DNA from: Mycobacterium sp.
GTDB taxonomy: Bacteria; Actinomycetota; Actinomycetes; Mycobacteriales; Mycobacteriaceae
NCBI RefSeq assembly: GCF_019247635.1
Contig: NZ_JAFBAR010000060.1
Span: 1-50,915 of the forward strand
Length of the DNA: 50,915 bases
Direction of reading: 5' to 3'
Part shown: piece after piece, positions 25,440 through 34,963 of the stretch
How positions within the stretch are numbered: the first letter of the stretch is position 1
Layout of the letters: the number at the start of each line of letters is the position of its first letter
Program-made: the position numbers and the translations under genes
Notes under the pieces: generated by a model
What the model saw: only the letters and a program-made list of their open reading frames with translations
What the model was told of the DNA's origin: nothing
Databases searched by the model: none

Positions 25440-25847
25440 TCACTTGGGGCGGTCGCCGCGGGTGTCCCGGCGCAGCGGATGGTCGCCGGGGACCTGGACA
25501 AAAATCAGCGTGATTCCGTCGGGATCGGTCACGTGCATCTCGTGCAGACCCCACGGTTCGCGCCGCGCCTCCCGCGCGATCGACACCCCCCGTCCCCGCA
25601 ACTCGGCCTGGGTCGCCGCGATGTCGCGCACCTGCAGCCACAGCGCGCCGGGGAAGGGGCCGCGGGAATGGTCCGGTGTGGCTTCGGTGACATAGCCGGC
25701 CAGCTCGAGCAGTGACTGCCCGGCGAAAAACACTGTGCCTGCTCCGTATTCTCGGGCGATCGCCAGCCCGATCTGGTCCCGGTAGAAGCTCAGTGACCGC
25801 TCGTAGTCCGCCGGCCGGAGCAGCGTCCGGCTGGCCAGAATTTCCAT
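25440..25847 (-). CDS. VOC/glyoxalase-family protein
   Basis: A 135-aa single-domain vicinal-oxygen-chelate protein equivalent to Rv0546c. SRTLLRPADYERSLSFYRD is the first beta-alpha unit, and HEMHVTDPDGITLIFVQVP is the typical second unit with a metal-ligand-like glutamate or histidine. Function could be glyoxalase-like lyase, dioxygenase or antibiotic binding. The gene order differs from M. tuberculosis: the SDR gene Rv0547c, which I recall upstream, is absent here. Confidence 0.88.
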   Translation of the reverse strand: MEILASRTLLRPADYERSLSFYRDQIGLAIAREYGAGTVFFAGQSLLELAGYVTEATPDHSRGPFPGALWLQVRDIAATQAELRGRGVSIAREARREPWGLHEMHVTDPDGITLIFVQVPGDHPLRRDTRGDRPK

Positions 25848-25954
25848 CGCTCGTGTCTATCACGCCCGGCCGCAACGGCTGCGCAGGGTTGGCCCGCCGG
25901 GCGGGCTCGGGTCAGTGCCGCTTGTCGGCGGTGCCCCCGGCTCGGCGGCCGGCC

Positions 25955-26857
25955 TCAGAAGTAGCGCGGGAACGGGCTCCAATCGGGGGGGCGCTTCTGT
26001 AGGAAGGCGTCTCGGCCCTCGACGGCCTCGTCGGTCATGTACGCCAGCCGGGTGGCCTCACCGGCGAACAGTTGCTGGCCCACCAGCCCGTCGTCCAGCA
26101 GGTTGAAGGCGAACTTCAACATCCGTTGTGCCTGAGGCGATTTCGCATTGATTTCGGCTGCCCACTGCGCGGCCACCCGCTCCAGCTCGGCGTGCGGGAC
26201 CACCTCGTTGACCGCGCCCATGTGGTGCATCTGCTCGGCGGTATAGGTGCGGCCCAGAAAGAAGATCTCGCGGGCGAACTTCTGACCAACCTGGCGCGCC
26301 AGATATGCGCTGCCGTACCCGCCGTCGAAGCTGCCGACGTCGGCGTCGGTCTGCTTGAAGCGGGCATGCTCACGGCTGGCCAGCGTCAGGTCGCACACCA
26401 CGTGCAGGCTGTGCCCACCGCCGGCGGCCCATCCGTTGACCAGGCAGATGACGACCTTGGGCATGAACCGGATCAGGCGCTGCACCTCGAGGATGTGCAA
26501 CCGCCCGGCGCGCGCCACGTCAACCGTGTCCGCGGTGTCTCCGCTCGCGTACTGATAGCCGGTGCGCCCCCGGATGCGTTGATCGCCGCCCGAGCAAAAC
26601 GCCCAGCCGCCGTCTTTGGGCGACGGCCCGTTGCCGGTCAGCAGCACCGCGCCGACGTCGGGTGACATCCGGGCGTGGTCGAGTACCCGGTACAGCTCAT
26701 CGACGGTGTGTGGCCGAAACGCGTTGCGCACCTCGGGCCGGTCGAATGCCACCCGCACGGTCGCGTCGGTGACATGACGGTGATAGGTGATGTCGGTCAG
26801 CTCGGCGAAGCCGTCGACGGGCCGCCATGCCGAGGCGTCAAAGGGGTTGTCACTCAA
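25955..26857 (-). CDS. menB: 1,4-dihydroxy-2-naphthoyl-CoA synthase
   Basis: A crotonase-fold enzyme that cyclises OSB-CoA to DHNA-CoA. The oxyanion hole lies in GWAFCSGGDQRIRG, and DADVGSFDGGYGSAYLA holds the catalytic Asp and Ser typical of MenB. The C-terminus RPPDWSPFPRYF is the family end. TTG 26857 (300 aa) is the only ordinary start close to the conserved SDNPFDA block; GGACGGAG lies about 10 nt upstream. It overlaps the preceding gene's stop. Upstream residues GRSSTA also match the M. tuberculosis protein as I recall it, so a longer product is possible. Confidence 0.93.
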   Translation of the reverse strand: MSDNPFDASAWRPVDGFAELTDITYHRHVTDATVRVAFDRPEVRNAFRPHTVDELYRVLDHARMSPDVGAVLLTGNGPSPKDGGWAFCSGGDQRIRGRTGYQYASGDTADTVDVARAGRLHILEVQRLIRFMPKVVICLVNGWAAGGGHSLHVVCDLTLASREHARFKQTDADVGSFDGGYGSAYLARQVGQKFAREIFFLGRTYTAEQMHHMGAVNEVVPHAELERVAAQWAAEINAKSPQAQRMLKFAFNLLDDGLVGQQLFAGEATRLAYMTDEAVEGRDAFLQKRPPDWSPFPRYF

Positions 26858-27540
26858 GGCTGTTGAACTCCGTCCTGGCTCATGGTGAGGTCGCCGCAGC
26901 TGATCGTCTGCGCCGATGTCACCACCGGGTCCTGCGCGGAAGTGGCGGTCAGGGTATCGGATCGCCCGATGGTGGCCAGGGTGCCGCTCAGGTCGATCTC
27001 GGTGCGGCGCACTGTCCATTGGTCCCTGGTTTCCAGGGCTTGCAGGCCGACCAGACGGGGACCGCTACCGAGGTCGCTGCAGCCGACCCCGGTGCCGTGG
27101 CCCCGCAGATTCTGCAGGTCGAACAGGAAAGGCACGTCCTGACTGTCGACGGCAGTCTGCAGCCGGCAGTCGGCGAACACATACAGCCGCGCGCCGCGGC
27201 CGTCGCTGACGATGATCTGGTGCTGGCCGTCCTGCTGCGCGTCAACAGCCAAGGCGGACAACGGCATTGGACTGGCCGTGGTGATGCGGACGTCGGAGTT
27301 CGCGCCGCTGGCCGTGGTGACCCCGACGAGTCGTTTGATCGCGCCGTCGTCGGTCCGCAACTGTCCGACCCACAACGTGTCCGGCTGGCCGTCGCCGTCG
27401 AGATCGCCAACCTGGCGCTGTGCGGCGCCGGACGGCGGGGGTGTGCCGCCCGGCGCGCAACCCGCGGCAGCGGACGACCGCACCGCGGGTATCAGGCTTG
27501 CGCACGCGGCCAGCGCCGCGGCCAGCAGCACCCGGACCAT
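26854..27540 (-). CDS. Exported protein with FG-GAP/VCBS-like calcium motif
   Basis: A 228-aa protein. The N-terminus (MVRVLLAAALAACASLIPAVRSS) is a signal peptide. A lipobox-like LAAC is present but early, so lipidation is unsure. DLDGDGQPDTLWV is a clear FG-GAP/EF-like calcium loop, followed by beta-rich sequence with three paired-looking cysteines (GCAP, FADCR, GVGCSD). Such repeats form partial beta-propellers that bind ligands at the cell surface. It is overlapped by menB and follows the Ddn-like gene by 4 nt. I do not recall it at this place in M. tuberculosis, where vapBC3 sits. Confidence 0.8.
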   Translation of the reverse strand: MVRVLLAAALAACASLIPAVRSSAAAGCAPGGTPPPSGAAQRQVGDLDGDGQPDTLWVGQLRTDDGAIKRLVGVTTASGANSDVRITTASPMPLSALAVDAQQDGQHQIIVSDGRGARLYVFADCRLQTAVDSQDVPFLFDLQNLRGHGTGVGCSDLGSGPRLVGLQALETRDQWTVRRTEIDLSGTLATIGRSDTLTATSAQDPVVTSAQTISCGDLTMSQDGVQQP

Positions 27541-27544
27541 GCGA

Positions 27545-28000
27545 CTACGCCGGGTCGAAACGGAACACCGCACAGGTGCCGGCCAGCGCTTCGAATTCGT
27601 CGGGACGGCCGTCGGAGACCAGCCCGGACCGCTTCATGAAGCCGACGCCGGTGGGAACCTCGGTCGGAAATGCCCGCAGCACCGGCTTGGCCTCCTCGGC
27701 GGACAGCTCGACCATCCGCACGCGCTCGCGTTTGCGGCCGCGGCTCAGCGTGACTTCGGTTGCGGCCCTGACGTTTCGCACCCAGTCGGCGCCCGGGAAG
27801 CCCGCGACGACGTACCGCTGACCATCCAGCGTCATCGGCGTCACCGGCGTCGACCGAGGGGCGCCGCTGTTGCGGCCCGGGACCGTCAACACGACCGGGC
27901 TCTCGCCCCCGAAACTCATGCCGAGGCGAGTCAGCTGGATGAAGACCTTGTTCGCCGGCTTCAGCCACCACGGTGGCTTGATTGGTTTGCCACTGGCCAT
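27545..28000 (-). CDS. Deazaflavin (F420)-dependent nitroreductase-family protein
   Basis: A 151-aa split-beta-barrel protein of the Ddn/DUF385 family. LTVPGRNSGAPRSTPVT and VVAGFPGADWVRNVRA are the F420 phosphate and ring-binding blocks. Mycobacterial relatives reduce quinones, including menaquinone, and activate bicyclic nitroimidazoles. Its position between menB and fadD8 makes a quinone reductase role attractive, but this is inference. ATG 28000 is chosen because the family starts just before the PPWWLKPANKVFI helix. Confidence 0.88.
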   Translation of the reverse strand: MASGKPIKPPWWLKPANKVFIQLTRLGMSFGGESPVVLTVPGRNSGAPRSTPVTPMTLDGQRYVVAGFPGADWVRNVRAATEVTLSRGRKRERVRMVELSAEEAKPVLRAFPTEVPTGVGFMKRSGLVSDGRPDEFEALAGTCAVFRFDPA

Positions 28001-28127
28001 ACCGGCGACGTTACCCGTCAGTGCCCCGAGCGCTCCTGCGGGAACGGTTCGTTGCCGTGTGGGAGGGATGTCGTCCCCACAGTCCGGACCGGCAGAAGGC
28101 GACCACAGCGTCACGTTCGGCGGACCG

Positions 28128-29729
28128 TCAGCCGACGGAGCGGCCGGCGCCCTCCCAGAACTGCGCGCGCACGGCCTTCTTGTCCGGCTTGCCCAGCCCG
28201 GTCAGGGGCAGCGCGTCGACGACCACCACCCGCTTCGGCGACTGCACCGAACCCTTACGGTCCTTGACCGCGGCCTGGATCTCGGCCGTCATCGCCTCGA
28301 CCGCGGCCTCGTCGCGCGCGGCGTCGGCGCGCAGCACCACCACCGCCGTGACGGCCTCTCCCCACTTCTCGTCGGGCGCGCCGACCACGCACACCTGGGC
28401 AACCGAAGCGTGCTCGGCGATCACGTCCTCGACCTCGCGGGGGAAGACGTTGAAGCCGCCGGTGACGATCATGTCCTTGACGCGGTCGACGATGAAGTAG
28501 AAGCCATCCTCATCCTCGCGGGCCATGTCGCCGGTATGCAGCCAGCCGTCTTTGAATGTGCTGGCCGTCGCCTCCGGCAGGTTCCAGTAGCCGCCGGCCA
28601 AAAGTGGCCCGCTGACGCAGATTTCGCCGGGTTCGCCCTGCGGCACCGGCTTGCCGTCCTCGCCGAGCAGCGCGACGCGTGCAAAGAGGGTCGGCCGGCC
28701 GCAGGACGTCAGCCGCTTCTCGTCGTGATCGGCCTTGGCCAGGTACGTGATCACCATCGGCGCCTCGGACTGCCCGTAGTACTGGGCGAAAATCGGGCCG
28801 AACCGCCGGATCGCCTCGGCCAGCCGCACCGGGTTGATCGCCGACGCGCCGTAATAGACCGTCTCCAGCGACGACAGGTCCCGGGTGTGCGAATCCGGGT
28901 GGTCCATCAGCGCGTACAGCATCGACGGCACCAGCATGGTAGCCGTAATACGTTGTTCCTCAATGGTTTTCAGTACCTCGGCCGGGTCGAACTTGCTCAG
29001 CACCACCATCTCGCCGCCCTTGACCACCGTGGGCGTGAAGAAGGCCGCACCGGCGTGCGAGAGTGGCGTGCACATCAAAAACCGCGGGTGCTCGGGCCAT
29101 TCCCACTCGGCAAGCTGAATCGACGTCATGCTGGCGATGTTCCCGGCTGTACCGATCACGCCCTTGGGCTTGCCGGTGGTGCCGCCGGTGTAGGTGAGGC
29201 CGCCGATGTGGTCCGGCGGCAGGTCCGCGACGACCAGCGGGCGCGGCTCGTACTTTGCCGCCTCGGCCGACAAGTCGACAGCCACGTCTTTCAACGCTTC
29301 CGGCACTTGGCCGATTGTCAGGATCTGCTTGAGCGAGTCCACCTTCTCCAGCAGCCCCAGCGCGCGCTCGACGAACATCGGGTTGGGGTCGATGATCAGC
29401 GAGGTGACCCCGGCGTCGGAAAGCACGTAGGCGTGATCGTCCAGCGAGCCGAGTGGGTGCAGGGCGGTCCGGCGATAACCCTGGGTCTGGCCGGCACCCA
29501 GGATCATCAGCACTTCTGGACGGTTGAGCGACAGCAGGCCGACTGTGACACCAGTGCCGGCACCCAGCGCCTCGAACGCCTGGATGTACTGGCTGATCCG
29601 CTCGGCCAGCTGACCACCGGTCAGCGTGGTGTCGCCGAGGAACAGCACCGGCCTGTTCTTGTGCCTCTTGAGCGCCCCCACCAACAGGTGGCCGTTATGG
29701 GTCGGGTTGCGCAACAGCTCGTCACTCAT
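28128..29729 (-). CDS. fadD8: Fatty-acyl-CoA/AMP ligase FadD8
   Basis: A 533-aa ANL-superfamily enzyme that adenylates a carboxylic acid and usually transfers it to CoA. The P-loop is LTYTGGTTGKPKGV, the adenine-binding block is YYGQSEAPMV, and the hinge is DGFYFIVDRVKDMIVTGGFN. The final lysine lies in LPLTGLGKPDKKAVR. In M. tuberculosis it lies in the same neighbourhood (Rv0551c, somewhat longer as I recall). The substrate is not known. Its location beside menB and menE hints at an aromatic acid, but this is only positional. Confidence 0.93.
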   Translation of the reverse strand: MSDELLRNPTHNGHLLVGALKRHKNRPVLFLGDTTLTGGQLAERISQYIQAFEALGAGTGVTVGLLSLNRPEVLMILGAGQTQGYRRTALHPLGSLDDHAYVLSDAGVTSLIIDPNPMFVERALGLLEKVDSLKQILTIGQVPEALKDVAVDLSAEAAKYEPRPLVVADLPPDHIGGLTYTGGTTGKPKGVIGTAGNIASMTSIQLAEWEWPEHPRFLMCTPLSHAGAAFFTPTVVKGGEMVVLSKFDPAEVLKTIEEQRITATMLVPSMLYALMDHPDSHTRDLSSLETVYYGASAINPVRLAEAIRRFGPIFAQYYGQSEAPMVITYLAKADHDEKRLTSCGRPTLFARVALLGEDGKPVPQGEPGEICVSGPLLAGGYWNLPEATASTFKDGWLHTGDMAREDEDGFYFIVDRVKDMIVTGGFNVFPREVEDVIAEHASVAQVCVVGAPDEKWGEAVTAVVVLRADAARDEAAVEAMTAEIQAAVKDRKGSVQSPKRVVVVDALPLTGLGKPDKKAVRAQFWEGAGRSVG

Positions 29730-29794
29730 GTGGCAAGACTAGAACGTGTTGCAATTCGGCTCGGGTGCACCCTCGGCGCCACGCGTCGCCCGGC

Positions 29795-29800
29795 TAGTGT
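29795..29800 (+). promoter_or_regulatory. Predicted -10 (TAGTGT) of the amidohydrolase gene
   Basis: TAGTGT ends 8 nt before ATG 29809, compatible with a leaderless message. No good -35 is seen at the right distance. Confidence 0.4.
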
Positions 29801-29808
29801 TTTGGCGT

Positions 29809-31413
29809 ATGGCAGCGGCTGATCTCGTCATCACGGGAACCGTTCTCACCGTCGACGACGCACGGCCCACTGCCCAGGCACTCGCCGTGGCCGACGGACG
29901 CATCGTTGCCCTCGGTGACCGCTCCGACGTCGCACAACTCATCGGGGCTCACACGCGGACGATCGACATCGGTGATGGCTGCCTCATGCCGGGATTCGTT
30001 GAGGCACATGGTCATCCACTGATGGAGGCGGTCGCCCTGTCCGACCGGATCGTCGACATCCGACCCGTCACTTTGAGCGCGGCCGCCGACGTTGTCGACG
30101 CGGTCCGCCGCGAGGCCGTGCACAGCGGCCCGGTCGGGGCTTACCTCAACGGATGGGATCCGCTGTTGCAGGCCGGGCTTCCGCAGCCGACGCTGGCCTG
30201 GCTCGACGACATCGCGCCCGACGGGCCCTTGGTGATCATCCACAACTCCGGGCACAAAGCGTATTTCAACTCGCACGCCGCCCGGCTCAACGGGCTGAAC
30301 CGCGACACGCCGGATCCCAAGGGGGCCAGCTACGGCCGCGACGCCAGTGGCGAATTGGACGGCACGGCCGAGGAAATCGGCGCGGTGTTCCCGCTGCTGC
30401 GCGGCGCGATCCAGCCCAGCGACTACCCGGCGATGCTGCTCGCGGAGTGCGCCCGGCTCAACCGTGCCGGCCTGACGACGTGTTCGGAGATGGCGTTTGA
30501 CCCAGCCTTCGGGCCGGTGATCGAGCAGCTGCGCGAGCACTTGACGGTCCGCCTGCGCACCTACGAGATCTCCAACGCGCAGATGTCCACCACCGCCACG
30601 CCCGGCCAGGGTGACGACATCCTGCGCCAGGTCGGCATCAAGATCTGGGTGGACGGCTCGCCGTGGGTCGGCAATATCGCACTGTCCTTTCCCTACCTGG
30701 ACACGGCGGCCACCCGCGCCATCGGGGTACAACCCGGCTCCTGTGGATGCGCCAACTACACCCGCGAGCAGCTCAGCGAAATCGTCGGCGCCTATTACCC
30801 GTTGGGTTGGCAGATGGCGTGTCACGTGCAAGGCGACGCCGGCGTCGACACCATCCTTGACGTGTATCAAGAAGCGCTGCAACGTAATCCGCGCCACGAC
30901 CATCGTCTGAGGCTGGAGCATGTCGGTGCGATCCGCCCCGACCAACTCCAGCGAGCCGCCGATATGGGCGTTACCTGCAGCATTTTCGTCGACCAGATCC
31001 ACTATTGGGGCGACATCATTGTGGACGGACTGTTCGGGCCGGAACGCGGATCCCGTTGGATGCCGGCGGGATCCGCGGTCGCCACCGGCATGCGCATCTC
31101 GTTGCACAACGATCCGCCGGTCACGCCCGAGGAACCGCTGCGCAACATCAGCGTCGCCACGACGCGGGTGGCGCCAAGCGGGCGGGTGCTGGCCCCCGAG
31201 GAACGGTTGACGGTCGAGCAGGCCGTCCGTGCGCAAACGATCGACGCCGCCTGGCAGCTGTTCGCCGACGACGTCATCGGCTCCCTGGAGATCGGCAAGT
31301 ACGCCGACATGGTGGTGCTGTCTGCGGATCCCCGCACGGTGCCACCCGAACAGATCGCCGATCTCGACGTCCGCGCGACCTTCCTGGCTGGGCAGCGGGT
31401 TTACCAGCGGTGA
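29809..31413 (+). CDS. Amidohydrolase, YtcJ/NfdA-like
   Basis: A 534-aa metal-dependent hydrolase, same length as Rv0552. ADLVITGTVLTVDD and GDGCLMPGFVEAHGHPLMEA are the N-terminal beta-sandwich and metal motif. Distal histidines appear in MACHVQGDAG and LRLEHVGAI, and SLEIGKYADMVVLSADP is the C-terminal signature. Relatives hydrolyse N-formyl or exocyclic amides. Substrate is unknown. It is coupled to menC by a GTGA overlap, so it heads the menC-bpoC operon. Confidence 0.92.
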   Translation: MAAADLVITGTVLTVDDARPTAQALAVADGRIVALGDRSDVAQLIGAHTRTIDIGDGCLMPGFVEAHGHPLMEAVALSDRIVDIRPVTLSAAADVVDAVRREAVHSGPVGAYLNGWDPLLQAGLPQPTLAWLDDIAPDGPLVIIHNSGHKAYFNSHAARLNGLNRDTPDPKGASYGRDASGELDGTAEEIGAVFPLLRGAIQPSDYPAMLLAECARLNRAGLTTCSEMAFDPAFGPVIEQLREHLTVRLRTYEISNAQMSTTATPGQGDDILRQVGIKIWVDGSPWVGNIALSFPYLDTAATRAIGVQPGSCGCANYTREQLSEIVGAYYPLGWQMACHVQGDAGVDTILDVYQEALQRNPRHDHRLRLEHVGAIRPDQLQRAADMGVTCSIFVDQIHYWGDIIVDGLFGPERGSRWMPAGSAVATGMRISLHNDPPVTPEEPLRNISVATTRVAPSGRVLAPEERLTVEQAVRAQTIDAAWQLFADDVIGSLEIGKYADMVVLSADPRTVPPEQIADLDVRATFLAGQRVYQR

Positions 31414-32381
31414 CGCCCGATCTGCAGGAGTTGCTCGAGCGTCTGCGCGTGGTGGCGCTGCCCATGCGGGTGCGCTTCCGCGGCATCACCATCCGCGAGG
31501 TCGCGCTGATCGAGGGCCCGGCCGGCTGGGGGGAGTTCGGCGCCTTCGTCGAATACGGGCCGCACGAGTCGGCCCACTGGCTGGCATCGGGCATCGAGGC
31601 CGCATACCAGCGGCCGCCGCCGGTGCGACGCGACGGCATCCCGATCAACGCCACGGTCCCGGCCGTCACACCGGCCCAGGTGCCCGAGGTGCTGGCCCGC
31701 TTTCCCGGCGCCCGCACCGCCAAGGTCAAGGTCGCCGAACCCGGGCAGAGCCTGGCCGACGACGTCGACCGGGTCAACGCGGTGCGCGAACTGGTCCCGA
31801 CGGTGCGGGTGGACGCCAACGGCGGCTGGAGCGTCCAGGAGGCCGCCGACGCCGCGGCCGCCCTGACCGCCGACGGCCCGCTGGAGTACATCGAACAACC
31901 CTGCGCGACCGTCGACGAACTCGCCGTGCTTCGCCGCCGGGTGGACGTGCCGATCGCGGCCGACGAGAGCATCCGCAAGGCCACCGACCCGCTGGCCGTG
32001 GTGCGCGCCCGCGCCGCCGACGTCGCGGTGCTGAAAGTTGCCCCGCTGGGCGGGGTTTCGGCGATGCTTCACATCGCCGCGCAGATCGACATCCCCGTCG
32101 TGGTGTCGAGCGCGCTCGACTCGGCCGTGGGTATAGGCCGCGGTCTGATCGCCGCCGCAGCGCTGCCCGAGCTGCAGCACGCCTGTGGGCTGGGCACCGG
32201 CGGGCTGTTCGTCGAGGACGTGGCCGAGCCCTCGGTGCCGGTCGACGGCTGCCTGCCCGTCGTCTCGGTGGCGCCCGATCCGGCGCGGCTGCAGGCCCTG
32301 GCCGCGCCGACGCAGCGGCGGCAGTGGTGGATCGACCGAATCAAGGTTTGCTACCCGCTGCTTGTAGCGTCGTTCGGGTGA
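31410..32381 (+). CDS. menC: o-Succinylbenzoate synthase
   Basis: A 323-aa enolase-superfamily enzyme that dehydrates SHCHC to OSB. The catalytic KVKV lysines follow ARFPGARTA, the metal ligands lie in VRVDANGGW, YIEQPC and IAADESI, and the second lysine is in VLKVAPLGG. GTG 31410 overlaps the amidohydrolase stop, and the end overlaps bpoC (GTGA). Length and motifs fit actinobacterial MenC. Confidence 0.94.
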   Translation: MTPDLQELLERLRVVALPMRVRFRGITIREVALIEGPAGWGEFGAFVEYGPHESAHWLASGIEAAYQRPPPVRRDGIPINATVPAVTPAQVPEVLARFPGARTAKVKVAEPGQSLADDVDRVNAVRELVPTVRVDANGGWSVQEAADAAAALTADGPLEYIEQPCATVDELAVLRRRVDVPIAADESIRKATDPLAVVRARAADVAVLKVAPLGGVSAMLHIAAQIDIPVVVSSALDSAVGIGRGLIAAAALPELQHACGLGTGGLFVEDVAEPSVPVDGCLPVVSVAPDPARLQALAAPTQRRQWWIDRIKVCYPLLVASFG

Positions 32382-33166
32382 TCAACCTGGCTTACGACGA
32401 CAAGGGGACCGGTGAGCCGGTTGTCTTCATCGCCGGCCGCGGCGGCGCCGGACGTACCTGGCACCCCCATCAGGTCCCGGCCTTCCTGGCGGCGGGATAT
32501 CGCTGCGTCACCTTCGACAATCGCGGGATCGGGGCGAGCGAGAACGCCGAAGGTTTCACCACGCAGACCATGGTCGCCGACACCGCGGCGCTGATCGAAT
32601 CGCTCGGCGCCGGCCCCGTTCGCATCGTCGGCGTGTCGATGGGCTCGTTCATCGCCCAGGAGCTCATGGTGGTGCGGCCCGAGCTGGTCAGCTCCGCCGT
32701 GTTGATGGCCACCCGTGGCCGGCTGGACCGGGCCCGCCAGTTCTTCCACCAGTCGGAAGCCGATCTCTACGACTCCGGCACCCGCCTTCCGCTTACCAAC
32801 GACGCGAAAAACCGCTTGCTGGAAAGCTTTTCACGCAAGACACTCAACGACGACACGGCCGTCGGCGACTGGATCGCGATGTTCTCCATGTGGCCGATCA
32901 AGCAGACCCCGGGACTGCGCTGCCAGCTGGACGTGGCGCCGCTGACCAACCGGCTGCCGGCGTACCGCAGCATCGCCGCGTCGGTGCTGGTGATCGGCTT
33001 CTCCGACGACGTGGTCACCCCGCCATACCTGGGGCGCGAGGTCGCCGATGCCCTGCCTAACGGCCGCTACCTGCAGATACCGGACGCCGGCCACCTCGGA
33101 TTCTTCGAACGGCCGCAGGCCGTCAACGCCGCGGCGCTGCAGTTCTTCTCCGGCGCACGGGCCTAA
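32378..33166 (+). CDS. bpoC: Alpha/beta hydrolase BpoC
   Basis: A 262-aa alpha/beta-hydrolase, same length as Rv0554. The nucleophile elbow is GVSMGS, the acid is in GFSDDVVTPP, and the histidine is in DAGHLGFFE. It was named as a non-haem bromoperoxidase, but the triad is that of an esterase or C-C lyase. It sits between menC and menD, where many bacteria have MenH (SHCHC synthase), and no other MenH-like gene is in this window. A role in menaquinone synthesis is a fair inference but not shown by sequence. Confidence 0.92.
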   Translation: MINLAYDDKGTGEPVVFIAGRGGAGRTWHPHQVPAFLAAGYRCVTFDNRGIGASENAEGFTTQTMVADTAALIESLGAGPVRIVGVSMGSFIAQELMVVRPELVSSAVLMATRGRLDRARQFFHQSEADLYDSGTRLPLTNDAKNRLLESFSRKTLNDDTAVGDWIAMFSMWPIKQTPGLRCQLDVAPLTNRLPAYRSIAASVLVIGFSDDVVTPPYLGREVADALPNGRYLQIPDAGHLGFFERPQAVNAAALQFFSGARA

Positions 33167-33325
33167 TGCGTGCAGCGGCGAGAGGCCTTCCGCGTCGCCC
33201 CGTTGCTTGTCGCTCCCAGCCGGGCCAAGAGGAGACATCCCCCTGCGGCCACGCCGGGGCCCGGACCCCGTCGTGGCGGATGTAACACGACACCACCGGC
33301 CGCGGGGCTGTGACACCCTGTACAG

Positions 33326-34963
33326 ATGAACCCCTCGACGACGCAGGCCCGCGTGGTCGTCGACGAGCTGATCCGCGGCGGCGTTCGCGACGTGGTGTTG
33401 TGCCCGGGTTCGCGGAACGCCCCGCTGGCGTTCGCCCTGCAGGACGCCGACCGCCAACGCCGGCTCAGGCTGCATGTTCGCATCGACGAGCGCACCGCCG
33501 GCTACCTGGCCATCGGGCTGGCCATCGCGGCCGAAGCGCCGGTGTGTGTCGCGATGACGTCGGGCACCGCCGTGGCCAACCTGGGTCCGGCGGTGGTGGA
33601 GGCCAACTACGCCCGGGTGCCGCTGATCGTCCTCTCGGCCAACCGGCCGTACGAATTGCTGGGCACCGGGGCCAACCAGACCATGGAACAACTGGGCTAC
33701 TTCGGCACCCAGGTGCGGGCCACCATCAGTCTGGGTCTGGCCGAGGATACCCCGGAACGAGTGGCCGCCCTCAACGCGACCTGGCGTTCGGTCACCTGCC
33801 GAGTATTAGTGGCGGCCAAGGGGTCTCGGACCGCCAACGCCGGTCCGGTGCACTTCGACATCCCGCTGCGCGAGCCCCTGGTGCCCGACCCCGAGCGCGA
33901 CGACGCGGTTGTCCCGCACGGCCGGCCCGACGGGAAACCGTGGACCTACACGCCGCCGGTCACCTTCGACCAGCCGTTGGACATCGACGTGTCGGCCGAC
34001 ACCGTCGTCATCGCCGGGCACGGCGCCGGCGTGCACCCCCCCCTGGCCGAGTTGCCGACTGTCGCCGAGCCCACCGCGCCGGCACCAGAAAACCCCCTGC
34101 ACCCGCTGGCGTTGCCGCTGCTGCGGCCCAAGCAGGTGATTATGCTCGGCCGCCCCACACTGCACCGCCCGGTATCGGCGCTGCTGGCCGACGCGGAAGT
34201 CCCGGTGTACGCGCTGACGACCGGGCCGCGCTGGCCCGACGTGTCCGGCAACTCGCAGGCCACCGGCACTAGGGCGGTCACTGCCGGGACGCCGCATCCC
34301 GCCTGGCTGCGCCGCTGCGCAGAAATGAACCGGCACGCCAACGCTGCGGTCCGCAGTCAACTCGGCGCCCACCCACTCACCACCGGCCTGCACGTCGCGG
34401 CGGCGGTGTCCGACGCGCTGCGGCCCGGCGACCAATTGGTCCTCGGGGCATCCAACCCGGTCCGTGATGTCGCTCTGGTCGGCCTGAACCCGCGCGGCAT
34501 TCGGGTGCGATCAAACCGCGGGGTGGCCGGGATCGACGGCACCGTATCCACCGCCATCGGGGCCGCTCTGGCCCACGAGGGTGCGCACCGCGGCCGCACC
34601 ATCGCGCTGATCGGCGACCTGACGTTCGTGCACGACAGTTCCGGCCTGCTGATCGGCCCCACCGAGCCGACGCCCCAACAGCTGACGATCGTGGTGTCCA
34701 ACGACAACGGCGGTGGCATCTTCGAGCTGCTCGAGCAGGGCGACCCCAGATTCTCCGACGTGTCGTCGCGAATCTTCGGCACCCCACACGACGTCGACGT
34801 GGGCGCATTGTGTCGCGCGTACCACGTGGAAAGCCGCCAGATCGAGGTCGACGAACTCGGCGCGGCGCTCGACGAGCCCGGTGCCGGCATGCGGGTGTTG
34901 GAGGTCAAGGCGGACCGATCGTCATTACGGCAGTTGCACGCCGCCATCAAGGCAGCGCTGTGA
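33326..34963 (+). CDS. menD: SEPHCHC synthase (menaquinone synthesis)
   Basis: A 545-aa ThDP-dependent enzyme joining 2-oxoglutarate and isochorismate. The catalytic glutamate is in [13 protein letters not shown], and the ThDP/Mg motif runs from [13 protein letters not shown] to [12 protein letters not shown] Pro-rich linker lies in the middle domain. ATG 33326 is preceded by 159 bp without a gene, in which I see GC-rich sequence but no clear promoter. The stop overlaps the next gene (GTGA). A MenF isochorismate synthase is not in the window. Confidence 0.95.
   Translation: MNPSTTQARVVVDELIRGGVRDVVLCPGSRNAPLAFALQDADRQRRLRLHVRIDERTAGYLAIGLAIAAEAPVCVAMTSGTAVANLGPAVVEANYARVPLIVLSANRPYELLGTGANQTMEQLGYFGTQVRATISLGLAEDTPERVAALNATWRSVTCRVLVAAKGSRTANAGPVHFDIPLREPLVPDPERDDAVVPHGRPDGKPWTYTPPVTFDQPLDIDVSADTVVIAGHGAGVHPPLAELPTVAEPTAPAPENPLHPLALPLLRPKQVIMLGRPTLHRPVSALLADAEVPVYALTTGPRWPDVSGNSQATGTRAVTAGTPHPAWLRRCAEMNRHANAAVRSQLGAHPLTTGLHVAAAVSDALRPGDQLVLGASNPVRDVALVGLNPRGIRVRSNRGVAGIDGTVSTAIGAALAHEGAHRGRTIALIGDLTFVHDSSGLLIGPTEPTPQQLTIVVSNDNGGGIFELLEQGDPRFSDVSSRIFGTPHDVDVGALCRAYHVESRQIEVDELGAALDEPGAGMRVLEVKADRSSLRQLHAAIKAAL

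Noticed and set aside
27870..29822. 650-codon open frame antisense to fadD8
   Set aside because: FadD8 on the other strand has full ANL motifs; the antisense product is His/Arg/Gly-rich shadow sequence without domain signs.
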